A DNA stretch of 64,000 nt from Vicia villosa (lineage: Eukaryota; Streptophyta; Magnoliopsida; Fabales; Fabaceae), in contig NW_026705572.1 of NCBI RefSeq assembly GCF_029867415.1, positions 372,001 through 436,000 on the forward strand, read 5' to 3'. Position numbers and translations under genes: made by a program. The notes under the pieces are model-generated. The model saw only the letters and a program-made list of their open reading frames with translations, had not been told where the DNA came from and did no database searches. Within the stretch, counting starts at the first letter, position 1. Each line of letters starts with the position of its first letter. Of the stretch, positions 30,622 to 42,347 are shown piece by piece.

Positions 30622-33600
30622 TGTGGTTGTCGTTTTTTTACCTCCTCGTTTCACTTGGGAGGACGGCACGCTAGACCCTTCACGCGAAATTTGGAAGGAG
30701 AATGCGCCCGTGGTGGGAGGAATTTTATTTCAGTTCTTCCTACGATATCACACGAACTTTCTTATTGTCCTACGTGTAGGAAAGGGAAAAAAAGATCTCA
30801 ACTAAACCCTAGGAGTTTGCTAAGTGTGGGGATTTCACCTAGACTAGAAATTCTGGAGTCCGGGGGGTCGGTTATACATAGGGAAGTGTTTAAACACCCT
30901 ACATATCTGTAGTACTCTACAGGAACCTTCTCTGTGTCTAAATGTGTTTGTGCTGCTAATGATTATTGGGAAAGTTTCTCCTTTGTATTAGGAGAAGGAA
31001 TTGAATGGAATAAAAGAAAGACAGACAGACTGACTATTTTTGGTATTTTATTAGCTCGCTGAGATTCCTTGTGAACCTCATGCCTACATATCCCTAATGG
31101 AAGTCAGAGCTTAATGTAGTTCGGGGAACTAATTAATTATTAATTATTTTTGGTGCCTTGCTTGAAGCTCAAGGTTGAAGCTTGAATTAAATCTCTGTTT
31201 ATGGTAAAGAGACATGAATTTATCTTTACAGAGAGGTATTTCTACTATTCCACCACAAACATTAAAAGAGTGACAGAATAACTGAATTCATTTCATTCAA
31301 GAGGGGGACCTTACTTGTGTATGTGCAAGTATACCAGTCAAATGCCTCTTAAATGAAAGAAAAATGCTCATCCAAATTAGGGAAAGTTACCACATGTCTG
31401 GGTTTTACTGCCAGCTCATGCCTTTCAAAATCCTAAATGGGAGACTTGATTAAAATGATGAAATGATGTAATGTTTGTTTGTTTGAATGTGGTGAGATAG
31501 AAGAAAGATCTCTCTATAGAGATAAGCTATGTCTATCTACTGTATAAAAGATTTGATTTTTAGCTGGCTTGTATGAGGCCCAAGCTTGAGGCTTTTTGAT
31601 TGATTGATTATTATTATGACTCTGGGAGAAAACTCCACTGGGGATTAATTTACAAGGGATTTTTGATGTTCTGTACAAAGCCCAGAATTGAGGCTGACTC
31701 TACTTAGGGAAAATCTATTTTGATGGGTTTTATTTGTGTTCTGTACAAAGCCCATAATTGAGGCTGACTCTAACTAGGGGAAATATTATTTTCTGCCTTG
31801 TATGAAGCCCAAGGTTGTGGCGGACTCTTAAATAAACTGAGTATGGATGACTCTATGCGAAAAGATCCTAGATGTTAGGAATCTTTGACACACAACATAT
31901 GGTTTATCTGCCTTGTACAAAGCCCAAGGTTGTGGCTACTGAACAATGAAGGACTCACTGGGGAGACTCTATTATCTGCCTTGCACAATGCCCAAGGTTG
32001 AGGATGACTATTAACAGGGGAGTTTTATTGTTTTGGTGCCTTTTATGAAGCTCAAGGTTGAGGCTAACTGTTTTTGTTGGGTTTTGACTCTACTGGAGAA
32101 TTTATTTACTAAAAGACTGATGTTTTTTTGGAAGCTAACCCTTTCCAGGGATTTTGACTCAGCTGGTGAGTTTATCTTTTAAAAAGAATGATTTTTGGAA
32201 GCTAACCCTTCCCAGGGGTTTTATTCTTTTAAACTTTGGATGAATAAATGATTGATGATAGAGGGTTTTCAATCCTCTGATGATGCTGAACAAGATAGAA
32301 TCGAGCTTTATCACAAAGAGTACTTAAATTAAAGAGATAGAGTTCAGATACTTACCTCTGAAAATGGAGGTCGTGAGGATGATAAAGAGCACCTGGGCTC
32401 GTATGAATGATCCCAAAAGCTTCCTTGGAACTCAGTGATGCTAACTGAATGCTTATTGTAACTTCAATTCTCCTGAATTGTTCTATGGACCTCCCTCGAT
32501 TTGAGCTTCAAGTGAACATGGAGGATGATGAATCTGCAGTTACAGATGAGCTGCGACCATCTGAATAGCTTCACTACACCCTAAGGAATGTGCCTGGATG
32601 CTTGACCTTGCTTGGAACCTCTTGAATTGCTCTATGGTCCTCCAACTGCAAGTGCTCCAAAGTGAAAGCAACAATGGTGTTCCTCCACTTACAGAAGTGA
32701 TCCAGGTGCTTGGATCACCTCAAATGAACCCCTTTGAGATGTTAGAATGCTTACTTTCCAAAGATAAGCTCTGGTTTGAAGAAAACGATTCTTCTTGCCA
32801 AAGAACTTTGAAAAACCAATAAGCAAGAGGAGAGAAAGAGAAAGCAAGGAATATGGTTGCTTTGGTGTGTTTCTGAATTAGAAAGAGCTCTCTATTTATA
32901 GGCAAATGGTTCAGTACTGATTGAGAGAGTGAGCTTGCTTAGTGAAGTGAGTTTGGTTTCTTAGCCATGAAGAAATTTCAAGGAATATCCAAGAGTGATC
33001 ATTGCAATTTTGAGCCAGCCCCCCATCCATTGATCCTATATGATCTTAGGGAACATTTCTGTTGCAGAGTGAGCTCTAATTGGTTGGTGAGAAGATTCCT
33101 TGGGTGATTCATCAATTTGCCATAAATTCCCAAATGTAATCATTACATAATCACATGTTCTTGTTTTGGGAATCTTCCACAATTCTCATGTCATGGTGGA
33201 AATGAATGTATGGCATGTTTTCAGATGTGTTATGGGTCGTGTAGCATCCATAAGTGAGGTCATGTGCACAAAATTTCAAAGTTCAAAAATGAGGCATGAC
33301 CTATAATTTCACTTCATGAGGCCAACTTTGAACAAGCATAACTCCTAGCTCAAAATGAATTTGGAGAAGGTTGAGCACAATTTGGAAAGCCCTAAACATT
33401 TACTTCAAATCATTAGTTTGGGGTTTCTTCAGAATCATTTGGGAAAATTGTGAAAAATGAGCTCAAAGTTGGATGAAAACTAGGTTAAAACACTTAGAAA
33501 AATTTCTAAGTTTTTATAACCTAAAGCTTCAAAATTCCAAATCTCTTAAATGGTTGATCTTTTGAAAAAAGTTCCTATGTAAGATGTTGTTTTATTTTGC

Positions 33601-34443
33601 AAGATCTACAACTTTCATGTTGGAAGTTTTTTGAGTTGTGTAGGTGAAATTTTGAGTTTCCACAATGCCCTCAAAAACCCTAATTCCCGACTTTTTGCTC
33701 CTTGATGATTCTTCTTGAATTTCTTTGGTCAAATGACTTTAATATCCATATATTGATGATATTGATCTTTGAAAGTCATGGTTTGACCAAAAATCTTAAA
33801 AGTCAAAGGTGATCCCATACAGTTGACTTTTTCTAGATAAAGTGAGATTTTGGACTTTTGTATGGAATTAAGATCTTCTCCTCAAATGAGTGATGTAAAT
33901 GGGTTATATTGAGGTAGTAGAGGTTCTTGAATCATGTCTTGAGTTTTGGATCCATGCCCTGATTAAAAGTCAACTATCCTGGTGAATTAGGTTAAAAACC
34001 CTAATTGTCGACCAGATGAAATTGGTGACTGTGGATCTTGAATTGAGGTGTGATGTCCAGTGGATCTTGTCATATGAGCTATTTGAATATGATTGATGTC
34101 TTTGAATGATCCCCTGGGGCTTTTTAGGGTTTCCCAAAGGTGATCCCTGATTTCAGTCCTTGATAGGCTCAAAAACCCTAGTCTGGTGACCTGAGTAAAC
34201 CTGTACTCAGATGACTGGGTGTCTAATCAATCATAGGTGAATATAAAAATGAAGCTTTTGAGTCCTATGATTGTGTTAGAGACTAATCCTTCTATTGATT
34301 GATCCTTTGCCTGAGTCTTCTTGTCTTTGAACATCCTTGATTGAATGCCAGATGAAGAAATGACTGCTCTGGGTACTTGTTTTGACCTGATGAAAATCCT
34401 GAAGATATGTCATCTCAGGGGGGTCAAAAATTAGAGTATGACA
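30622..34443 (-). repeat. 3' LTR of the Ogre-like element (3.8 kb)
   Basis: Homologous to 47,969-53,742 but shorter. It lacks about 2.2 kb present in the other LTR (49,302-51,540) and has about 300 bp (31,830-32,120) that the other lacks. It contains the series of hairpin units at 31,144-32,060. Confidence 0.93.
31144..32060. repeat. LTR hairpin units with changing but matched stems
   Basis: About eight units of the form stem-TACAAAGCC-type loop-stem. Stems include GCTTG/CAAGC (31,567/31,581), TTCTG/CAGAA (31,669/31,683) and CCTTG/CAAGG (31,796/31,810). The spacing is 50-130 bp. The other LTR continues the series with TCTTG/CAAGA (49,524/49,538). Confidence 0.85.
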
Positions 34444-34798
34444 GATGCCCCTATTTAAGTTTCTTTTATTCGGAGGGGGAGAGATTGATATCTCGATCTC
34501 TCCTGCGTGAAAGAGACTTAAATATCAAAGAATGCCCGAATTTGGGCGCTCCTGAGATGTTGTAATTGATAAAATCTTTACATGAACTGATCTTGTTGTT
34601 GCACTTGGCGGGGGATGAGGAGACAAACTCCTGTAGAAATACTTCATGTGGATTCTGGTGGATGGATGGCAATGTAGGATGCGCAATCTATCTTCTTTAA
34701 CTAAGTGTTGACACTTAGAAAAAGGCAAGCAACCTCCCCTTGTTTCGGATGTCTGCATCTCGAAACTGGTCTAAGTTGTGATTTTGGACAATATCTCA
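34444..34798 (-). other. Polypurine tract and short non-coding spacer
   Basis: On the minus strand AAATAGGGGCATC (34,456-34,444) ends directly at the 3' LTR start and is the likely plus-strand primer tract. The rest of the segment shows no recognised feature. Confidence 0.6.
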
Positions 34799-35505
34799 GA
34801 TAAAGAGAAATTCTCCAAAGATTTGTTTCCTCATCAAACTTCTCATCGGCACTTGGAGATGAGATACCATTTGATGGTAATAAAGAAACTTCAAAGGTTT
34901 GTTTCCTCATCAAACTTCTTATCAGCACTTGGAGGTAAGATACCATTTGACGGTAAATAAAGAAACTTCAAAGGTTTGTTTCCTCATCAAACTTCTTATC
35001 AGCACTTGGAGATGAGACGCCATTTGATGGTAATAAAGAAACTTCAAAGGTTTGTTTCCTCATCAAACTTCTCATCAGCACTTGGAGATGAGACGCCATT
35101 TGATGGTAATAAAGAAACTTCAAAGGTTTGTTTCCTCATCAAACTTCTCATCAGCACTTGGAGATGAGACGCCATTTGATGGTAATAAAGAAACTTCAAA
35201 GGTTTGTTTCCTCATCAAACTTCTTACCAGCACTTGGAGGTAAGATACCATTTGATGGTAATAAAGAAACTTCAAAGGTTTGTTTCCTCATCAAACTTCT
35301 CATCAGCACTTGGAGATGAGACGCCATTTGATGGTAATAAAGAAACTTCAAAGGTTTGTTTCCTCATCAAACTTCTTACCAGCACTTGGAGGTGAGACGC
35401 CATTTGATGGTAATAAAGAAACTTCAAAGGTTTGTTTCCTCATCAAACTTCTCATCAGCACTTGGAGATGAGACGCCATTTGATGGTAATAAAGAAACTT
35501 TACCA
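34799..35505. repeat. 76-bp tandem array, about nine copies
   Basis: The unit holds CAAAGGTTTGTTTCCTC, CATCAAACTTCTCATCAGCA and GCCATTTGATGGTAATAAAG. Because 76 is not a multiple of three, the same 63-codon frame restarts in each unit; these are not genes. Each unit has a 6-bp stem around AGCACTTGGA, either CTCATC/GATGAG or CTTACC/GGTAAG. Confidence 0.95.
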
Positions 35506-35574
35506 TCTTCCCTTTTGACTTGACGTCTTGAAAGAATGTCATATGGCCTCATGATCTTTTGAGGGGCTAATGAC

Positions 35575-36440
35575 TTTGCTTGAAAGCAGACGAACTGTTT
35601 TCTGGGTGAAAACCAACATTCATCGACTTGTGCCAGGGAACCAACAAACTGTTTTCCTAAGAGGAGAACCGCCATTTGTCGACTCTGAAGGGAATGAAAC
35701 ATCCCAGAAACAGACAAACTGTTTAAAGAAACTGCCATTTCACGATCTCTTGAATGTTTAACAGACAAACTGTCTTTCCTTGGGGAAAGACTGCCATTTG
35801 CCAATTGCTAGGGGAACAAACTGTCTTCTACTGGGAGAGACTGCCATTTGTTGACCCTGCCGTGAAAGAAAGTGAGCAAACTGTCTTCTGTCGAAAGAGA
35901 CTGCCATTTGCTGACTTTGTTGAGGAATCTTTAAGCGAAACGAACTGTCTTCATGAAGAAGGCTGCCATTCGTTATTTTTTGTCCGAAAAAGTGAGTGAA
36001 CTGTCTTTTGCCGAAAGAGACTGCCATTCACTGACTCCGCTGGGGATCATTTGTCGATCTACTGGGGGAGATTCCAAATTATTTTCTTTGACGAAAAGTG
36101 GCATCTCTTGACCTTGCTGGGGAAATACCAAATTGTTTTCTTTGACGAAGAGTGGCATCTCTTGACCCTGCTGGGGAAATACCAAACTGTTTTCCAGGAG
36201 GAAAAACTACCACTTGTTAATTATGTCGGGGAATCCATACTTCTTGGAGAAGAGAACCTCTCATCGACCCTGTGGGGAATTCCAAAATGCGAAATAGACT
36301 ATCTCATCTGAAGAAGACTGTCGAGTGTCGCTCTGCGGGAGGATCTCGGCTGAGGAAACTCCAAAAGTGAACAAACTATCTCTTTGAGGGAGACTACCAT
36401 TTGTTGACTTGCTTGGGGAATTTGGGTGTACGAACCTTCT
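35575..36440. repeat. Diverged array of about 75-bp nested hairpin units
   Basis: Around ten units share the frame outer stem - CTG - inner stem - CTGCCA - outer stem. Outer stems: AACAAA/TTTGTT (35,815/35,847 and 36,370/36,400), AGCAAA/TTTGCT (35,875/35,907), AACGAA/TTCGTT (35,939/35,969), AGTGAA/TTCACT (35,995/36,027). Inner stems include GTCTTTCC/GGAAAGAC (about 35,772). It lies in the transcribed tail between pol and the 3' LTR. Confidence 0.9.
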
Positions 36441-37438
36441 TCATGAAGAAGAAAACCCTTTTGCAACTTTGCAGGGGAATCTCGAGTATATGCCCAAGTA
36501 ATTTGGGTATTAACATGATCAAAACCTGGCTCGACTCTCTCATTATGCAAATATGGTGTGAGACGAAATGCATGAATATTACGATGATTATGAAATGCAA
36601 AGTGAATGTGAATAGAATTGTCGTGGATGTAAAATCCTATGACTCGAATCTGGTTGATCAGAAGATGTCCTCTTCTTGTAGTTCGAACTCTGTTGGGAAT
36701 GCCTGGTTATCAGTTGTCCGCTGTCCGAAGTGAGTAATATGAATTGAAGTAAAGATCCGTTATCGGGAGATGTTCGCAAAGCGACCTCATGGGGAAATCT
36801 TGGTCCCCGGAGTCTCAACCGTTCTCGGAGTAGCTGTTTGCATTCTTCCTATTGTTTGTAAACCTTAGAAAGAAAATTTCACCTCTATATTTTGCAAGTA
36901 AATTCATTTTATTTTATGAAAACATTTGTTTCAAGAAAATGACTGTTTAAACTTAAAATGCATTTCAAGAAACTGAATAAGACTCGATTTGCAAAGAAAG
37001 GCACAAGGCTCAAATTATTATATATGGAATGGTAATCAGCCAAATGCTTGATTCCATGGAGTATTTACAAAGTTGGAAATTGGTAATTTTTCGGGAAAAG
37101 GGCTACGATGAAACGTGACGACCGTTATCTTTCCCTTCCACTCCGAGTTGCGCTGTATTCGTGCTTCGTAGAAGATGACCTACTGCTGATGAATACTCCG
37201 CTATGGATTTTTGAATGATCAAGTTTGTCCTGAACACAGTTACTTGCCATATATCCTTAACTTTTGCGTAAACTACCCCTTTCGGGTTTTAAGTCTACCG
37301 GGATTGATTATTTATTTTTTATGTCTCTAACTTTTGCCTGAATCGCCCTTTCGGGTTTTCGATTCACCGAGACGCCCTTTTTTGCCTAAGATGCTCTTTG
37401 CGAGTTTTCAACTTAGCGAGCTGTTCTTTTGTTTTTAT
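36441..37438 (-). repeat. Tail downstream of integrase with three two-tier hairpins
   Basis: 36,441-37,260 shows no recognised feature. At 37,262-37,420 three units share TTTTGC-stem-inner stem-GTTTT-stem-CCGGGA-like order. Outer stems: GTAAACT/AGTCTAC (one mismatch), TGAATCG/CGATTCA (37,339/37,360) and CTAAG/CTTAG (37,386/37,412). The inner stem changes from CCC/GGG to CTC/GAG. Similar units occur near 61,840-61,960 in the other element. Confidence 0.7.
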
Positions 37439-38410
37439 TTAGGCGAAGTATTTCTTGACTGCGTCGACGTTCACAGGACGGGTGAATTCTTCTCCATCCA
37501 TAGTTGTGAGTATTAAGGCTCCTCCTGAGAAAGCTCTCTTGACCACGTAGGGACCGTCATAATTGGGAGTCCATTTCCCTCTTGAATCTGTGAGAAAAGA
37601 TTGAATCTTTTTTAGTACAAGGTCGCCTTCTTTGATTGTGCGAGGTCGAACCTTTTTGTCGAAAGCTTTCTTCATTCTTTGTTGATATAGCTGATCGTGG
37701 CATAAAGCTGTCATGCGCTTTTCTTCGATCAAGTTCAATTCATCGAATCTGCTTTGACACCACTCGGCTTCTGTTAATTTTGCCTCCATCAAGATTCTCA
37801 TTGATGGAATCTCAACCTCTATAGGTAGGACTGCCTCCATGCCATATACAAGGGAGAAAGGAGTTGCTCCAGTGGAAGTACGTACTGATGTACGGTAACC
37901 ATGAAGAGCATACGGGAGCATTTCATGCCAATCTTTGTAAGTGATGACCATCTTCTGAACGATTTTCTTGATGTTTTTGTTAGCTGCTTCTACAGCTCCA
38001 TTCATCTTTGGTCTGCAAGGATATGAGTTGTGATGTTCAATCTTGAATTCTTCACAAAGCTCCTTCATCATTTTGTTATTCAAATTTGACCCATTGTCAG
38101 TGATTATCTTGCTAGGAATGCCGTAGCGACAGATGATGTGATTCTTGATAAACCTGACGACAACTTGTCTTGTAATGTTTGCATATGAAGCTGCTTCAAC
38201 CCATTTGGTGAAATAGTCTATAGCTACCAAGATGAAGCGATGTCCGTTGGACGCTTTTGGCTCGATCATTCCAATCATGTCGATTCCCCACATGGAGAAA
38301 GGCCAAGGGGAAGAGAGTATGTTGAGAAGAGATGGTGGCACATGAATTCTATCGGCGTAGATCAGACATTTGTGACACCTCTTTGCGTATTGGTAGCAAT
38401 CTGACTCCAT
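37439..38410 (-). pseudogene. Ogre-like integrase
   Basis: A 323-codon frame ends at the natural pol C-terminus. It has the CxxC half of the zinc finger (RCHKC), then the rve core. The catalytic acidic residues are seen as WGIDMIG, ITDNGSNL and MNGAVEAANK. The C-terminal part (RTIKEGDLVLKK, YDGPYVVKRA) is the usual DNA-binding tail of Ty3/gypsy integrases. Upstream, the HH half of the zinc finger lies in other frames: one break at 38,499 and an in-frame TGA at about 38,418. The enzyme core is intact, but it cannot be made as part of one polyprotein. Confidence 0.9.
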
Positions 38411-38499
38411 CGTCAGTCAATAATATCCTGCTCTCTGTATTTTCCTTGTCATGGTATGTCCATTGGTGTGAGTACCAAAGGAACCTTCATGTATTTCTC

Positions 38500-40863
38500 T
38501 CATGAGTACTTCTGCTTCTTTTCTGTCAACGCATCTGAGCAGAACCATGTCGAAGTTTTGTACAGAACATCTTCATTCAGGAAGAATCTACAAGCTAACC
38601 TTCTCAAAGTCTTTCTATCTTTCTTTGACGCCCCAAGAGGGTACTCTTGCTTTTGAAGAAAGTTCTTGATGTCGTGATACCACGGTTTGTCGTTGATGAT
38701 TGCTTCTACTGTGAAAACATGAGCGGGCCTATCCAGGCGCATAACATCGATCTAAGGAATGTCATTCCAATGATTTATCCTAATCATGGAAAAGAGTGTG
38801 GCTAATGCATCAGCCAAGTTATTTTCTTCACGAGGAATGTGATGAAAATCTACCCTGTCGAAGAATGGTAACAATCTCCTCGCGTAGTCTTTGTAAGGAA
38901 TTAGCCCTGGATGGCGTGTTTCCCATTCTCCTTTGATTTGATTGATGACCAAAGCAGAATCCCCGTATACATCCAAATGTTTAATTCTTAGATCCACGGC
39001 TTCTTCGAGACCCATGATGCAAGCTTCATATTCGGCCTCATTGTTTGTGCACTTGAAAGTTAATCTGGCAGTAAATGGAATATGGGTACCCTGAGGTGTA
39101 ACAATGATTGCCCCAATTCCTCGTCCATAAGCATTGACAGCTCCGTCAAAGATTAAGCCCCACTGGGATCCTATCTCAGGTCCTTCGTCTGGTAGTGGCT
39201 CGTCGCAATCTTTCATCTTGAGGTACATGACGTCCTCGTCCGGAAAGTCGAAACTGGTTGATTCATGACCATTAAGTGGATGGTGAGCCAGGTGCTCAGC
39301 TAGAATGCTTCCTTTCACGGCTTTCTGTGCGTGATACTCAATGTCATATTCTGATAGCAACATCTGCCAACGGGCAATTCTCCCAGTTAAGGCAGGCTTC
39401 TCAAAGATGTACTTGATTGGATCCATATGAGAGATCAAACAAGTAGTATGTCGAATCATGTACTGGCGGAGACGCTTGGCAGCCCAGGCCAAAGCACAAC
39501 ACGTCTTCTCGAGCATGGAGTAGCGGGATTCACAGTCAGTGAATTTCTTGCTTAGGTAGTAAATGGCATGCTCTTTTCTTCTCGTCTCGTCTTGCTGTCC
39601 AAGGACACAACCCATGGAATCTTCTAAGACGGTTAAGTACATTATCAAAGGTCTTCCTTCCACTGGAGGAGACAAAATGGGTGGTTCGAGCAGATATTCT
39701 TTAATGTTGTCGAACGCTTTCTGACAATCGTCTGTCCAGACGCAACTTTGATTTTTCTGTAGAAGTTTGAAAATAGGAGCACAAGTTGCAGTCATGAGAT
39801 ATATGAATCTCGAGATGTAATTCAGACGTCCAAGAAATCCTCTAACTTGTTTCTCGGTTCTGGGTGAAGGCATTTCTTGAATTGCCCTGACTTTGTCTGG
39901 ATCTACTTCAATTCCTCGTTTGCTGACGATGAAACCAAGTAGTTTTCCTGAGTAGACACCAAAGGTACACTTGTTGGGGTTCAGGCGAAGCTGAAACTTC
40001 CGTAAGCGTTGAAATAACTTTGTCAGATTTTGTATGTGATCTTCTTCATTTTCTGATTTAGCAATCATGTCGTCCACATAGACTTCCACTTCTTTATGCA
40101 TCATGTCGTGGAAAAGCGTAGTCATGGCTCTTTGATAAGTTGCCCCTGCGTTCTTTGGTCCAAAAGGCATAACACGATAGCAGAACGTGCCCCAGGGGGT
40201 GATGAAAGTTGTTTTCTCCATGTCTTCAGGTGCCATTTTGATTTGGTTGTATCCTGAAAATCCGTCCATGAATGAGAAAACTTTGGATTTTGCTGTACTG
40301 TCTACCAACATATCAATATGTGGTAAAGGAAAATCGTCCTTAGGGCTAGCTTTGTTCAAATCTCTGTAGTCGACGCACATGCGGACTTTTCCGTCTTTCT
40401 TAGGAACGGGAACAATGTTAGCTAACCACTGAGGGTATTCTGAAGTGACGAGGAAACCTGCATTGATCTGCTTTTGAACTTCCTCTTTGATTTTCATGGC
40501 CATCTCCGGATGAGTTCTTCTCAATTTTTGCTTGACCGGAGGGCATTCTGCTTTTAATGGCAAGTGATGCTCCACTATACTGGTATCCAACCCTGGCATA
40601 TCTTGATAAGACCAAGCGAAGACATCTGAGAAATCTCTGAGCAGCTGTATCAAACTCTCTCTGATCTCTGAATTGAGCGAAGCTCCAATCTTAACCTCTT
40701 TTCTGTTTCCATCGGAACCAAGGTTAATGATCTCTAGAGGCTCATTGTATGGCTGAATGGCCTCTTCCTTTTGTTGAAGTAATCGTGAAATTTCCTTTGA
40801 TATTTCTTCGTCTTCTTCTTCCTCTGCCTCGAATACAGGAAACTCAAAGCTTGGAGAAGTCAT
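38500..40863 (-). pseudogene. Ogre-like reverse transcriptase with two RNase H domains
   Basis: The main frame (703 codons from 40,863) starts with an acidic stretch. RT lies at about residues 100-330 (VPVPKKDGKVRMCVDYRDLN; YVDD at 262-265; FGPKNAG with Pro in place of the common Leu). The RT-associated RNase H follows at about 370-530. A second RNase H at about 565-690 shows FDGA, NNEAEYEAC, YGDSALV and NLADALA. A second, archaeal-type RNase H is diagnostic of the Tat clade. A TAG at 38,752-38,754 interrupts the frame, which continues in phase to 38,500. Splicing may add residues upstream of the ATG, since the frame is open to an acceptor near 40,900. Confidence 0.92.
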
Positions 40864-41222
40864 ACGGTCGCACGTTTCAACGGGGTATTTTATGATTAAT
40901 CTGCATATGTGTGATAAATTTTATTTAGACAACGAGGGAAGACTCGGTGTATGCAGTTAATGGAATATTTGATGTTTTTTAAGGGTGTTTTTTAGGATTA
41001 CCAATTTCCGAAAAAAGAAAAGGAAAAACTAACGACGGAACAAAATGACATTTTTATTTATTGACAGTCATTTCTTGAAACAAAGACCCTATTAAACAAA
41101 ACTCTATTGCTTTAGGCGAAGCAAAGAGGGACATTTTCCTAAGAAATAGTAAAATGCAAAGCCCTATGAAACATCTCTTTACCCTGGGCTATGGTGAGAG
41201 GACAAAGTAACGGTGAAAGTTC
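40864..41222 (-). other. Probable intron between protease-linker and RT
   Basis: Ogre elements are known to carry an intron at this place. The stretch is AT-rich with stops in all frames. On the minus strand an acceptor-like CACATATGCAG ends near 40,900, after which the RT frame is open without interruption. I could not settle the donor; TAGGAAC near 41,220 and GGTAAAGAG near 41,180 are the candidates. Confidence 0.55.
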
Positions 41223-42347
41223 CTACTTAGGAGTGCGAACAACAGTTGTAACTTCAACAGCTGTCCAATAGTGGCGAACCCCATTGTGCACTAGGTAATC
41301 TGGAACCTTAGGCTTAAGCTGGCCTATGGTAGGTCTTGATTTACCAACCACTGTCTTTGCAACACTCAGACGATCTTCTTCTACTTCAGCAGACTGAGCG
41401 GTGTGAGCATACCCATTTCCAAGTGGAGTATGTCGAACTTTCTTTTGAGGAAACTTCCAATCTTCTGAATGGAGAGACTCGTTGTCGGAGACACTTTCGA
41501 GATCATCCTCTTCTGTATTTTGGTCTTTCTCTTCTCCCAAGATGGCATTGACTAGATATGTGAACTCTAGATCCGTAGCCTCGGAAGGTGACTTGGGGAT
41601 ATAATCCTCAATGATGATTTCACCAGTCGATGATGATGAATAGCAGGGGTTATATATCTCTTTTGGCTGAGTAAGGTACTCGAAATCACTGTTCCATCCA
41701 GTTGGAACAATATCTTCCAAAGAGGTTTTTGAGCTTTCAGGAGCGGAGTATTTCACCATGTAGTCGAATTTTCCGCTTGGTTCTCCTAATGTATCCCAAG
41801 TCTCTTCGGGGATAGGAGGAACTTCTTTTGATGAACCATGACTTCTGGTGGCGAAGCTGTTAGTAACTTCATCACTGCTTGGTTGAGTCTTACTTTCAGA
41901 TCCTTTAGTCGGATAACAGCAAGGTGATTCAGACTCTGATAGGGCTATGTATCCAGCTTTGTTAAGATAGTATAGCCATTCCTCTTCATCGGTGTTTTCC
42001 GTACCGATGGTATTGACTGTTTGTTGAACAGGTTGAAGAAAACCTCCGCTGCGGAAAGTTTCATGAATTGGAAGAACTACCTCAATTCCTGGAATAGTCT
42101 TTGATGATGTCGGAAAGAATCCAATTCCTGTTCTGTTCTTGTTGTTGGTAGGAATATTAATGTGCCCCCAACCACTGGTAGTGTCATCCTTTACAACTTG
42201 GATTGCATCTCTGTAGGAAGAAATAGACGCTGCTTTCTCCTTTCCTTTGTCCAAGGAAAGTGTTTGGAATTTAGTTCCAACAACTTCTTTTGGTTCTATG
42301 TCGGAGAATGATGACAGGCTGCTGACGATCAGAGTCGTTCTCCACAT
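41223..42347 (-). pseudogene. Ogre-like protease-RT linker region
   Basis: A 374-codon Ser/Glu/Asp-rich frame without enzymatic motifs (for example HLSSF-like start SSLSSFSDIEPKE and EETWDTLGEPSGKF). In Ogre elements such a variable acidic segment links the protease to RT. It overlaps the protease frame end by 19 bp in another phase, which points to a frameshift near 42,335. Confidence 0.7.

Noticed and set aside
34976..35471. Series of overlapping 63-codon frames starting MFPHQTSHQHLEM
   Set aside because: They restart every 76 bp because of the tandem repeat; no conserved protein features.
34799..35505. CRISPR-like regular repeats
   Set aside because: Units are contiguous, with no unique spacers, and the genome is a plant nuclear one.
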